Below, one piece after another: positions 8,217 to 17,163 of a stretch of 64,000 nt of DNA. The notes under the pieces were generated by a model that did no database searches, was not told the origin of the DNA, and saw only the letters and a program-made list of their open reading frames with translations. Position 1 is the stretch's first letter; each line of letters begins with the position of its first letter. A program made the translations under genes and the position numbers. The stretch comes from Herbaspirillum sp. RV1423 (GTDB taxonomy: Bacteria > Pseudomonadota > Gammaproteobacteria > Burkholderiales > Burkholderiaceae_D): assembly GCF_000577615.1 (NCBI RefSeq), contig NZ_CBXX010000010.1, positions 89,757-153,756 on the forward strand, given 5' to 3'.

Positions 8217-9641
8217 ATGAAACCAACAACAGACAAGCACATGATTGACCGCGCCATTTCACGCCTCGCCTGCCCGCTGCTGCTCGCCGCTTCGCTGGCG
8301 CTGGCCGGTTGCGGCTCCTTGCCGCGCATCGTGCCCGACATGGGGATCCAGCCGGCCAAGACGATACAGATCAAGGGCGGTCGCGGCATCCTCAGCGCCG
8401 AACAAAGCCAGGCAGTGCTCGACAAGTTCAAAAACGCCAAGCAGGAAAACCTGATCCTGGAAAAACATCTGGCAGTGGAAGAAGCCATTACCGGTTCGCC
8501 GCTGGTCGCCGGCAACAAAGTCACGCTGCTGATCGACGGCCCCGCCACCTACGCCTCGATGTTCTCGGCTATCCGCGAAGCGCGCGACCATATCAATATG
8601 GAGACCTACATTTTCGAGAACGACGACACCGGCAAGCAATTCGCCGACCTGCTGATCGACAAGCAAAAGCACGGCGTACAGGTGAACCTGATGTACGACA
8701 GCGTCGGCACGCTCAACACGCCGCGCGAATTCTTCCAGCCGCTGATCGACGCCGGCGTCCAGGTGCTCGAATTCAATCCGGTCAATCCGGCTCTGGCGCG
8801 CAAAGGCTGGGAAGTCAACCAGCGCGACCATCGCAAGCTGCTGATCGTCGACGGCACGACCGCCTTCGTCGGCGGCATCAACATCAGCAGCGTGTATTCC
8901 AGCGGCTCGTTCCGCAAGTTCAGGAAAAAGGACGACGAAGGCAAGGACATGGCGCCCTGGCGCGACACGCAGGTGCGCATGGACGGTCCGGTCGCCGCCG
9001 AATTCCAGAAAATGTTCATCGACACCTGGGAAAAGCAGCACGGCCCGCAACTCGCCGCCAGGAACTACTATCCGAAAATCGCCAGCAAGGGCGGCGAAAT
9101 CGTGCGCGGCATCGGCAGCTCGCCGGAAGATCCCTACAGCGTGATCTACGCGACGTTCATCTCCGCCATCCAGCACGCCGAGTCCTTGGTTTACCTGACC
9201 AATGCCTATTTCATCCCCGATCCGCAATTGCGCGCGGCGTTGAAGGATGCCGTCAAACGCGGCGTCGACGTGCGCCTGATGTTGCCGGGCAAGAGCGATT
9301 CGGCGCTGGTGCTGTACGCCTCGCATTCCTTCTATACTGAATTGCTGGAAGGCGGCGTCAGGATTTACGAACGCCAGGACGCCCTGCTGCACTCCAAGAC
9401 GGCGCTGATCGACGGCGTGTGGTCGACCATCGGTTCGACCAACCTCGACTGGCGCAGCTTCGTCTACAACCAGGAAATCAACGCCGTCATTCTCGGCCCG
9501 CAATTCGGCGCGCAGTTGCAAGCCTTGTTCGACCGCGATCTCGCGGCATCGAAGGAAATCACGCTGGAAGCCTGGAAAGATCGCCCCATCAGCGACCGCA
9601 TGAAGGAATTCGGCGCCGGCTTGTGGGCGCGCTGGCTATAG
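8217..9641 (+). CDS. Phospholipase D-like (cardiolipin synthase-type) lipoprotein
   Basis: A 474-residue protein with an N-terminal signal segment and lipobox LAGC (Cys about residue 31), so probably a periplasm-facing lipoprotein. Two HKD motifs mark the phospholipase D superfamily: HRKLLIVDG near 204 and HSKTALIDG near 391, each followed by a conserved GG/GSTN strand. Typical reactions are phosphatidyl transfer (cardiolipin synthesis) or phospholipid hydrolysis. The start could also be the ATG at 8241, which keeps the signal sequence; neither has a strong ribosome site. The next gene starts 10 bases after the stop, so they form a pair. Confidence 0.82.
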   Translation: MKPTTDKHMIDRAISRLACPLLLAASLALAGCGSLPRIVPDMGIQPAKTIQIKGGRGILSAEQSQAVLDKFKNAKQENLILEKHLAVEEAITGSPLVAGNKVTLLIDGPATYASMFSAIREARDHINMETYIFENDDTGKQFADLLIDKQKHGVQVNLMYDSVGTLNTPREFFQPLIDAGVQVLEFNPVNPALARKGWEVNQRDHRKLLIVDGTTAFVGGINISSVYSSGSFRKFRKKDDEGKDMAPWRDTQVRMDGPVAAEFQKMFIDTWEKQHGPQLAARNYYPKIASKGGEIVRGIGSSPEDPYSVIYATFISAIQHAESLVYLTNAYFIPDPQLRAALKDAVKRGVDVRLMLPGKSDSALVLYASHSFYTELLEGGVRIYERQDALLHSKTALIDGVWSTIGSTNLDWRSFVYNQEINAVILGPQFGAQLQALFDRDLAASKEITLEAWKDRPISDRMKEFGAGLWARWL

Positions 9642-9651
9642 AGGAAACCGT

Positions 9652-10605
9652 ATGCATCGTTCTTGTCCGTTGCCATCCCGGCACATGCTTGCGCACGTCG
9701 GCGCTTGTCTTGGAAAGTGCCTGGGCGCTGTCCTGGCCGCCGCATGGCTGGCATCGCTTTCCCCACACGCCGGCGCCGCCGACGCGCCTTCCGGCGCGAC
9801 TGCGCTGCAAGAGCAATACCAGGCTCTGCAAACGCAATTGACGCACAACCAGTTCATGCAACCGCTTTACCTCAACTCGACCGAGAGTACGTCCAGCGTC
9901 AAGGGCGACATCTACGCCGTGGTCGATTATCCGTTCGCGCAGGTGCGCGGCGCGCTGATCTCTCCGGCAAGCTGGTGCGATGTGCTGATCCTGCACCTGA
10001 ACACCAAATACTGCCGTGCCGGCGTCGGCCCGCATCCCGCAACATTGAGCATGCGCATCGGCAAGAAGCACGACCAGGCGCTGGACGACACCTACCGTCT
10101 CGATTTCAGCTATCGCATCGCGGCCAACAACGAGGATTATTTCGACATCCGTCTCGGCGCAGACAAAGGACCGATCGATACGCGCGACTACCGCATACAG
10201 CTAGAGGTGATCCCGATTGCCGACGGCCGCAGCTTCCTGCACCTGACGTATTCCTATTCCTACGGACTGGCCAGCCGCGTGGCGTTGCGCGCCTACTTGG
10301 CAACCATCGGCAGCGACAAGGTCGGTTTCACCTTGCAGGGAAAACCGGACAAAGGCAAACCCGATTACATCGGGGGTATGCGCGGCACCGTCGAACGCAA
10401 CACCATGCGCTATTACCTCGCCATCGACGCTTACCTGAGCGGTCTGGCGATGTCGCCGACGCAACAACTCGAACAACGCCTGCAAGCCTGGTTCAGCGCC
10501 ACCGAACGCTATCCGCGCCAGTTGCATGAGCTCGACAAGAATGAATACCTGGCGATGAAACGCAAGGAGTATGCGCGCCAGAACATGGAAAAGGCACCCG
10601 ACTAG
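9652..10605 (+). CDS. Exported protein of unknown function, partner of the PLD lipoprotein
   Basis: A 317-residue protein with a long signal peptide ending near residue 42 (SLSPHAGAA). The mature part begins with a helical stretch, then mixed beta strands (YAVVDYPFAQVRGAL, WCDVLILHLNTKYC, FSYRIAANNEDYFDIRLGA, FLHLTYSYSYG), compatible with a START/SRPBCC-like lipid-binding beta-sheet fold; this assignment is tentative. The GMRGTVERNTMRYYLAIDAYL segment near 245 recurs in such proteins as I remember them. It follows the PLD gene closely and may supply or receive its lipid substrate. Confidence 0.6.
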   Translation: MHRSCPLPSRHMLAHVGACLGKCLGAVLAAAWLASLSPHAGAADAPSGATALQEQYQALQTQLTHNQFMQPLYLNSTESTSSVKGDIYAVVDYPFAQVRGALISPASWCDVLILHLNTKYCRAGVGPHPATLSMRIGKKHDQALDDTYRLDFSYRIAANNEDYFDIRLGADKGPIDTRDYRIQLEVIPIADGRSFLHLTYSYSYGLASRVALRAYLATIGSDKVGFTLQGKPDKGKPDYIGGMRGTVERNTMRYYLAIDAYLSGLAMSPTQQLEQRLQAWFSATERYPRQLHELDKNEYLAMKRKEYARQNMEKAPD

Positions 10606-10629
10606 CGCGCGTTCAACATCGTGCGCCTG

Positions 10630-12783
10630 TCAGGCCCCGGCCTGCGTTGCACCAAGGTGCCAGCGCGCTTCGATCTCGCTGGCGGAAACCGGTTGCGAAT
10701 GCAGGTAGCCTTGCATGATGTCGCAGCCGGCGGCGCGCAGGAAATCATGCTGTTCCTGCGACTCGACGCCTTCGGCGACCACCTTGAGATGCAGCTTGTG
10801 CGCGATGGCGATGATGGCTTCGGTAATGGCGATGTCGTCGGGATCGGTGGGAATGCCCTTGACGAAGCTGCGATCGATCTTGAGGGTGTCGAGCGGATAT
10901 TGCTTGAGGCTGGCCAGCGACGAATAACCGGTGCCGAAGTCGTCCACCGAAATCGTCACGCCCAGTTCGCGCATGCGCTTCAACAGCACCACGGCCTCCT
11001 GCGGATTCTGCATGATGGCGCCCTCGGTGATTTCCAGCTCCAGCATGGCGGAGGGCAATCCGCTTTGCGCCAGCGCGTCGTCGATGGTCGCCAACAAATC
11101 GTCGGACGAGAACTGGCGCGGCGACAGATTCACCGCAATGCGCCCGAACTGATAGCCGCCATCGAGCCATGCCTTGCCCTGGCGGCAAGCCTCGCGCAAT
11201 ACCCAGGCGCCCAGAGGAACGATCAGCCCGGTCTGCTCTGCCAACGAGATAAACATGTCCGGCGCCACCATGCCACGCGTCGGATGGCGCCAGCGGATCA
11301 GCGCCTCGGCGCCGCAGACGGACCCGTCGTGCGCCGAAAACTGCGGCTGGTAATACAGCTCAAATTCCTTGCGCTCCAACGCGTGGCGCAGGCTGTTCTC
11401 GAGCAGCATCTGTTCCAGCGCATGATTGCTCATCTCCTTGTTGAACAACTGGAAGGCGTTCTTGCCGCGCTCCTTGGCATGGTACATGGCGATATCGGCG
11501 TTCTTGAGGATGGCGATCGCATCGTCGCCATGTTCGGGATACGCGGCGCTGCCGATGCTGGCGCTGATGAACATCTCGTGGCCGTTGATCACGAAAGGAC
11601 GCAGGATGCTGCCGATCAGGCGCCGCGCAATCGCGGCGATGATGTCCTGCGGCGGTGAGCCGCCCAGCACCACCACGAATTCATCTCCGCCGAAACGCGC
11701 CAGTACATCGTCCGGACGCAACTGTTCGCGCAGACGTTCGGCCGCCGCCATCAGCAACTGATCGCCGGCATGATGGCCGAGCGTATCGTTGACGGTCTTG
11801 AAACGATCGAGATCGATGAAGAACAAGACCAGCGTCTCTCCGGCGAGCTGCGCCGCTTCGATCTGCTGCGCGAAAATCCGCATCAGGCTGTTACGGTTGA
11901 GCAGGCCGGTCAGGCTGTCGTGATCGGCCAGGAAAGCCAGCCTGGTCTCGGCTTCCTTGCGAATGGTGTTGTCGGTGAAGACGCCGACATAATTGGAGAT
12001 CCCGCCCTGATTGTCGCGTATCGCCGAGATCGACAACCATGCCGGGTACCAGTTGCCGTCCTTGCGCCGGTCCTTCATCTCGCCCTGCCAATGACCGTCC
12101 GACGCCAGGCGCTCCAGCATGCCGCGATTGATCTCCGCCTGCGCGCTGGGTCCGGTCATCATGCGCGAACGTTTGCCCATGGCTTCTTCCGGGCGGTAAC
12201 CGGTAATCCGCGTAAAGGCAGGATTCACCGCCAGGATACGGAACTCGGCATCGGTGATGAGGATGCCTTCGCTGGCGGACTCGAACACGCGGTCGGACAA
12301 GCGCGACTGCCATTCGGATTGCACCTGCTGGTTGACGTCCAATGCCATGTCCACCAGCGCGACCGTTCCCTGATGCCGGCACACACTGCCATGTACTTCC
12401 ACCCAATGGCGCTCGCCATTGCGGCTGAGGATACGGTAGGTGGAACGCACATGCGTTTCCGCGCCGTCCAGACGCTTGCGCTGGCTGTCCCGCAGCAGCG
12501 CCAGATCTTCCGGCGCGGTCAGGTCGGCGATATGCAGGCCGACCAGTTCTGCGCCCAGTCCGTAGCCAAGCATTACCGCCATTTTATCGTTGGCCTGCAA
12601 CACGCGGCCATCGCCGGCAAGCACATACACACCGACCAGCGACTGCTCCGCAAAATGCCGGAAACCGAGGCCGAGGTCTTCATGCGTCACCTGAGGCGGG
12701 ACCGACGCGCGATGCGGGATGTGCGGGATGGCGTCGCTATGTATGCGGGGATGGATGGGCGAATGATTCGGCGGATGCGGCAT
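10630..12783 (-). CDS. PAS-PAS-GGDEF-EAL cyclic-di-GMP turnover protein
   Basis: About 717 residues from the ATG at 12783; a TTG at 12861 would add 26. Order: PAS (from about 40, RHFAEQSLVGVYV), a second PAS (about 170-290), GGDEF (RFGGDEFVVVLGG near 364) and EAL (GAEALIRWRHP near 491, with DDFGTGYSSL and VVAEGVES). Both active-site signatures are intact, so it could make and degrade c-di-GMP. No membrane segment or signal peptide is seen, so it is a cytoplasmic sensor. It faces the PLD pair convergently and stands alone. Confidence 0.88.
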   Translation of the reverse strand: MPHPPNHSPIHPRIHSDAIPHIPHRASVPPQVTHEDLGLGFRHFAEQSLVGVYVLAGDGRVLQANDKMAVMLGYGLGAELVGLHIADLTAPEDLALLRDSQRKRLDGAETHVRSTYRILSRNGERHWVEVHGSVCRHQGTVALVDMALDVNQQVQSEWQSRLSDRVFESASEGILITDAEFRILAVNPAFTRITGYRPEEAMGKRSRMMTGPSAQAEINRGMLERLASDGHWQGEMKDRRKDGNWYPAWLSISAIRDNQGGISNYVGVFTDNTIRKEAETRLAFLADHDSLTGLLNRNSLMRIFAQQIEAAQLAGETLVLFFIDLDRFKTVNDTLGHHAGDQLLMAAAERLREQLRPDDVLARFGGDEFVVVLGGSPPQDIIAAIARRLIGSILRPFVINGHEMFISASIGSAAYPEHGDDAIAILKNADIAMYHAKERGKNAFQLFNKEMSNHALEQMLLENSLRHALERKEFELYYQPQFSAHDGSVCGAEALIRWRHPTRGMVAPDMFISLAEQTGLIVPLGAWVLREACRQGKAWLDGGYQFGRIAVNLSPRQFSSDDLLATIDDALAQSGLPSAMLELEITEGAIMQNPQEAVVLLKRMRELGVTISVDDFGTGYSSLASLKQYPLDTLKIDRSFVKGIPTDPDDIAITEAIIAIAHKLHLKVVAEGVESQEQHDFLRAAGCDIMQGYLHSQPVSASEIEARWHLGATQAGA

Positions 12784-12861
12784 CCTCGCCTGCGGCGAAC
12801 GGCCATAGCGCGCCTGAATGGCGACAAACGCATTCGATAGTCGTCTCTGTAATGCTCTCAA

Positions 12862-13165
12862 TCTGTTTCCCGTATCAGGCCCCGCTCCGATCTGTCGCCG
12901 GTCGCTGCGTGCTGCCTGTGTCTCCGATAATTATTTTCCGTTTCTTCCGTGTGGGTGGAAGATTGCCGACCGTTGGTCACGGTCGATGGCCGCAGTGGCG
13001 GCTCTTCGTCTTGTGCATCCAGCTTTTTATGGCGCGTGGTAACGCGCAGGCGCTAGATTAGCATGACGGCACGCCGCCCGAGGATTTCGCACGAAAATAT
13101 CAGCGCGAGCTTACAAGCGCCTTGCAACATTGCCGTTCGTCATATCCGCTGGCCGGTGGGAGAAT
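12862..13165. other. Intergenic region
   Basis: About 300 bp between the 5' end of the GGDEF-EAL gene and the 3' end of a small gene. It presumably holds the GGDEF-EAL promoter; no reading frame, repeat or structured element could be supported. Confidence 0.5.
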
Positions 13166-13423
13166 TTATTGCAGGTCTGTCAGGCCCAGCGAAATATATT
13201 GACGCATGCCCGGCTGCGCCATCTTCTTCCTGACCGCTTCGGCGATGCGGGCGCGATGTTCGGTGTACAGCGCCACGATGTTGTTGCTGGTCAGGCCGCC
13301 AATGGCGATCAATGTGGCGCGGGAAACGAAACCCGGCAGCACGGTGCCGTTGTTGCGGATGACAAAAGTCACGCGGTCGTCGCCGGCGTCCCTGGGATTT
13401 TCAAGCAAAAACTGTTTCGACAT
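13166..13423 (-). CDS. Small hypothetical protein, DUF1488-like
   Basis: 85 residues beginning MSKQFLLENPRD. The layout (strand VTFVIRNNGT, helix around the middle, EHRARIAEAVRKKMAQ, final YISLGLTDL) resembles small DUF1488-type proteins, which end in a similar helix plus strand; the match is by pattern only. It lies divergently upstream of the glutamine amidotransferase gene. An upstream in-frame start at 13465 is possible but adds residues unlike the rest. Confidence 0.5.
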   Translation of the reverse strand: MSKQFLLENPRDAGDDRVTFVIRNNGTVLPGFVSRATLIAIGGLTSNNIVALYTEHRARIAEAVRKKMAQPGMRQYISLGLTDLQ

Positions 13424-13599
13424 GCCGCTTCGGATAGACGTTTCTGAGGGGCCGCATCGTACCACATCCGTCGCCCGATCATCAGCGCATACGACGAATT
13501 TTCATCGCCATCGTTATATACGCTAAAATATAGCGAAACATGCCGCTCTAGAGACGGCAACCCATGTCGAATCAAGCCTAACGCCATCAGGAAGCAACC

Positions 13600-14346
13600 A
13601 TGAAGAAAGCCCTGGCCTTGCGCCATGTCTCATTTGAAAACCTGGGACAGTTGGAACCGCTGCTGACGAAGCGCGGTTTCGATGTCAGCTATTTCGAAGT
13701 CGGCGTCGATTCGTTCTCGGCCATCTCGCCGCTCGACGCGGATCTGGTGGTGGTGCTGGGCGGGCCGATCGCGGTATACGAGGTGGAAGCCTATCCCTAC
13801 CTGCGCGCCGAAATCGCCTGGCTGCGCGGGCGTCTGCTGGACGATCTGCCGACACTGGGAATCTGCCTCGGCGCGCAACTGATGGCGGCAGCCTTGCATG
13901 CGCGCGTTTATCCGGGCGCATCGGGCAAGGAAATCGGCTGGGGATCGCTACAACCGGGCGAACATGCCGACGCGCTGCCCTGCATTGATGAGTTGATCGG
14001 CGAGGATACCCGCGTGCTGCATTGGCACGGCGATACCTTCGACCTGCCGACGGGCGCCAAGCACCTGGCCGCAACCGACCGCTATCGCAACCAGGCGTTT
14101 TCGTGGGGACGCAATTGCCTGGCGCTGCAGTTCCATCCTGAATTCGACGTGCGCATGGTGGAGCAATGGCTGATCGGCCATGCTCATGAAATTGCCCACT
14201 CCCGGGAAGCCAGCCTGGCTGCCTTGCGCTCCGGTACGCACGAATACGGAAACCACTTCCAGCAAGCCGCGCGCGCTTTCTGGAACGGCTGGCTCGCCAG
14301 CATCGCCGCTGTCGCGGCAGAACCTGCTACAGCGGACCAGCCCTAA
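13600..14346 (+). CDS. Class I glutamine amidotransferase-like protein (GMP synthase-like)
   Basis: A 248-residue stand-alone GATase1. The nucleophile elbow is GICLGAQLM (Cys about residue 88) and the catalytic His/Glu are in LQFHPEF near 178. HWHGDTFDLP at about 147 is the hallmark of the GuaA-like amidotransferases that work without a synthase domain. Such proteins hydrolyse glutamine or gamma-glutamyl compounds in the cytoplasm; the acceptor is unknown. The ribosome site is AGGAAG. Its stop overlaps the stop of the convergent response regulator by four bases. Confidence 0.8.
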   Translation: MKKALALRHVSFENLGQLEPLLTKRGFDVSYFEVGVDSFSAISPLDADLVVVLGGPIAVYEVEAYPYLRAEIAWLRGRLLDDLPTLGICLGAQLMAAALHARVYPGASGKEIGWGSLQPGEHADALPCIDELIGEDTRVLHWHGDTFDLPTGAKHLAATDRYRNQAFSWGRNCLALQFHPEFDVRMVEQWLIGHAHEIAHSREASLAALRSGTHEYGNHFQQAARAFWNGWLASIAAVAAEPATADQP

Positions 14347-14726
14347 ATCTTCCCCTCCAGCACCTGTTGCACCACGTCCGGCAGTTCATCAAGGTAATCC
14401 TGCGACTTGGGCAACACACGCGCGATGCCGCATCGCTGTGCTTCGCGCAAATGATCCTCGTCGGAAAAGCCGCTGCACATCACGGCAGGAATGGTCATGT
14501 CCTGCTCACACAACTCTTTGTAGAAATCCAGGCCGCTCATGTTTTCATCCAACTGATAATCGATCACCAGCAAGTCGAAAGCGCCGTCATGCAAGAGGCT
14601 GCGCGCCTGCGCGATGCTGCCGGCGCTGCTGACCTTGTAGCCGCGCTTTTCCAGACGACGGCGCGCCAGCATACGGAGGCCTTCATCATCGTCAACGATC
14701 AAAATGGCAGGTTCCGATACGCTCAT
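14343..14726 (-). CDS. Single-domain response regulator (second of two)
   Basis: 127 residues, a lone receiver domain. Acidic pocket VDDDEG near 13, phospho-acceptor Asp in VIDYQLD near 55, switch Ser in CSGFSD and Lys in LPKS are present. There is no output domain. Its start overlaps the stop of the preceding receiver by ATGA, so the two are translationally coupled, and both lie downstream of the histidine kinase. It probably works as a phosphorelay partner or an output through protein contacts. Confidence 0.85.
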   Translation of the reverse strand: MSVSEPAILIVDDDEGLRMLARRRLEKRGYKVSSAGSIAQARSLLHDGAFDLLVIDYQLDENMSGLDFYKELCEQDMTIPAVMCSGFSDEDHLREAQRCGIARVLPKSQDYLDELPDVVQQVLEGKI

Positions 14727-15178
14727 ATAACGCTACGCACCATGGACGGCACTTTGATGATCTGCAAGAAGAAACCGAGACGGCGCACGGCTTCGATAAA
14801 GGCATCGTATTCCACCGGCTTGGTGATGTAGAGATTGCAGCCGTACTCATAACAGCGCTCGATTTCCCTGGGATCATCGGTGGTGGTCAGCATGATGACG
14901 GGGATGCTCGACGTGGCTTCGTTTTCCTTCATGCGCTTGAGAACCTCGACCCCGCTCACGCGCGGCATGTTGACGTCGAGCAGCACCACCAGGGATTCAA
15001 ACCGTTGCTGCACAGGCGCGCCGGTGGCGTTGAAAAAATAATCCAGCGCCTCCTGACCGTCCTTGAGACGCAGGAAACCGTTCGACAAACCAGCCCGACG
15101 CAGGTTTTTTTCCACCAGCAAGGCATGGCCGTCATCATCTTCGACAAGCACGATGCCCACTTCTTCTTTATCAGCCAT
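14723..15178 (-). CDS. Single-domain response regulator, Rcp1-like (first of two)
   Basis: 151 residues, a receiver domain alone. VEDDDGHALLVEKNL forms the acidic pocket, LLDVNMPRVSG holds the phospho-acceptor Asp (about 68), and MLTTTDD and ITKPVEYDAF supply the Thr and Lys. The Asp-Gly-Glu pattern and the ~30-residue insertion before the Asp are typical of Rcp1-type regulators paired with phytochrome-like or CHASE kinases. The start at 15178 is 13 bases after the kinase stop. Confidence 0.88.
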   Translation of the reverse strand: MADKEEVGIVLVEDDDGHALLVEKNLRRAGLSNGFLRLKDGQEALDYFFNATGAPVQQRFESLVVLLDVNMPRVSGVEVLKRMKENEATSSIPVIMLTTTDDPREIERCYEYGCNLYITKPVEYDAFIEAVRRLGFFLQIIKVPSMVRSVI

Positions 15179-15191
15179 GTGTCTTTTCTCC

Positions 15192-16802
15192 TTAAGCCAG
15201 TTGTCCCTCGGCCTGTTCGGCCGGCCGTATCGGCAGGGAGGTGTAGAACGTGGTGCCGACGCCTTCGGTCGACTCCACCCAGATCTTGCCGCCATGACGC
15301 ATCACGATGCGTTTGATCAGGGCAAGGCCGACGCCTTCTCCCTGGGCGACATCGGCATGCAGGCGGTTGAACGCGGAGAACATCTTGCCCAGATAATCAG
15401 CCGGGATGCCCAGGCCGTTGTCCTTGACATAATAGGTGCGAAAACCCGGCTGGCCGGGGTCCGGGGGCAACGCACCGATTTCTACCGTACCAGGCCGTCT
15501 GGCATCAAGATAATTGATGGCATTGCCGATCAGGTTGCCGAAAATCTGCTCGATCGCAGTCGGGTCGCCGTAGCACGGCGGCAATGGCTGCGACACCACC
15601 AGCGCCTGGCGTTCCCTGATGGTATTACTCATGGCATCGATCACGCGCCCGACGACGTCGTCGACGTTGGTCAACTGTGGCTGATACTCGACGCGGCCGA
15701 CGCGCGACAGCCGCAGCATGGAATCGATGATCGACGCCGAGCGCGTGACGGCGGTGCGGATGAATTTCAGCGAGACTTCCACGTCGTCCTCGATCAGGTC
15801 ATGGATGCGCTGCTTGTCATTGTCGCTGAGATCGCTTGCCGAAATGGTGTCATGCAATTCGCGAATGGCGTGATGCAACTCCTTGCTGAAACCCTGCAGA
15901 TTGACCAGCGGCGAGCGCAGGTCATGCGACACGCTGTAGATAAACATCTCATTGTCCTGCGTCTGGCGCTGCAAATCTTCATTGAGTGAGGTCAGCTCGC
16001 GCGCGTGCCGCTCCAGATCTTCCCGATACTGGCGCGCATTTTCCTCGGCCTGCTTCAGACGGGCGCTGCTTTCGTGCAATACCTTGTCGAGTTCGGAAAT
16101 CTCGTCGTTGCCGCCGACGCGTTCGGCCAGCACGCCGCCTTCGCTGAGCTTATGCGCATTGCCGGTCAGCACGGAAAGACGGCCGCCGACGTCCCTGCTG
16201 AAAATCCGCGCGGCCGCGGCCGCTGCCAGAATCGATCCGATCAGAGCAACGATCAGTGCAATGTTCTGCAGCTTGCGCGCCTCCGCCACTTGCAGTTGAC
16301 GCTCCTGATCCAGCCCGTCCTCGACTTTCATGAAATCCCGCAGTTGCCGCTGGATCACCTGAATCAGGAAGACTGCCTTCGGATCGCGCAAGCCCGCAAT
16401 CAATTCATCGCGCTTGCCGTTCCTGAGCAAATCGCTCTGGATATCGGTCCATTGACGGTATTGCTCCACCGAAGCGCGAATCCGATCGACTGCCTGCGAT
16501 TGCTGCGGATTGTCGACCACCAGATCGCGCAGTTCGCCGATTTCCTTTTCGATGCTGTCCCACAGGTCGCTCTTGCCGAGCTCTGAAGGGTTGCTGAGGA
16601 TGATCGCCGCGCGCAGGCGGGCCGACTGCAGCAGCACCGGCTCGCGCACCTCCGTCGCCTGGATGATGACATTCTTGCTATGCAGGGACCACATCTCCGC
16701 CTGCCTCGCGTTTTCCTGACTCGTATAGAGTATCCCCAACAAACCCAGTTCGAATGCGCCGGGAATCGCAACCAGCAGCAGGCCTTTTTTGAATAGCTTC
16801 AT
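15192..16802 (-). CDS. Membrane sensor histidine kinase
   Basis: 536 residues from the ATG at 16802, preceded by GGAGAGAG. TM1 is at about 8-27 and TM2 at about 178-200, enclosing a ~150-residue all-helical periplasmic domain of the four-helix-bundle/CHASE3 type. A HAMP-like linker and coiled coil follow, then the phospho-acceptor box SHDLRSPL near 292 and the ATPase N-box IGNAINYL near 424 with NGLGIP and GVGLALI. It heads an operon with two single-receiver proteins. The signal is unknown. Confidence 0.87.
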   Translation of the reverse strand: MKLFKKGLLLVAIPGAFELGLLGILYTSQENARQAEMWSLHSKNVIIQATEVREPVLLQSARLRAAIILSNPSELGKSDLWDSIEKEIGELRDLVVDNPQQSQAVDRIRASVEQYRQWTDIQSDLLRNGKRDELIAGLRDPKAVFLIQVIQRQLRDFMKVEDGLDQERQLQVAEARKLQNIALIVALIGSILAAAAAARIFSRDVGGRLSVLTGNAHKLSEGGVLAERVGGNDEISELDKVLHESSARLKQAEENARQYREDLERHARELTSLNEDLQRQTQDNEMFIYSVSHDLRSPLVNLQGFSKELHHAIRELHDTISASDLSDNDKQRIHDLIEDDVEVSLKFIRTAVTRSASIIDSMLRLSRVGRVEYQPQLTNVDDVVGRVIDAMSNTIRERQALVVSQPLPPCYGDPTAIEQIFGNLIGNAINYLDARRPGTVEIGALPPDPGQPGFRTYYVKDNGLGIPADYLGKMFSAFNRLHADVAQGEGVGLALIKRIVMRHGGKIWVESTEGVGTTFYTSLPIRPAEQAEGQLA

Positions 16803-17125
16803 AAACGGCTTCTCTCTCCGGAAAAACACGTCAGCAATGAATCGGCACGTCCCCTGATGGGCGGTTTGTCCCCTTGCCCATCTTCTTTTTCTTGATGGAT
16901 TCTCGCGAGGATTTGCAAAGAATGAATCCCGCATCTTGCATAGACGTTACCGAAAGTTACGTCTATGCCAACAACGTTATTTATGGGCAATCGTCTCACA
17001 AACGATTTCAAACCGCCATGTATTTTTCTGGCGACGGGAAGGAAGGAAACAGTCTCTGCCGAAAGGAGGAAAGTTAGAACTCATTTCACGCCTATTGATG
17101 GAATGCGTTCTAAAAATGGCAGAAA

Positions 17126-17158
17126 GACAATACCGCCGCGTAGGCGGCGGGTATTGTC
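17126..17158 (-). terminator. Rho-independent terminator of the CoA-transferase gene
   Basis: A 14-bp GC-rich stem (GACAATACCGCCGC at 17126-17139, GCGGCGGGTATTGTC at 17144-17158, one bulged base, 4-base loop) lies just beyond the stop at 17164; in that direction it is followed by a T-rich stretch. Confidence 0.7.
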
Positions 17159-17163
17159 GTCAA

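Noticed and set aside
8259..9521. Long minus-strand frame opposite the PLD gene
   Set aside because: Antisense shadow; the plus strand has two HKD motifs and a lipobox.
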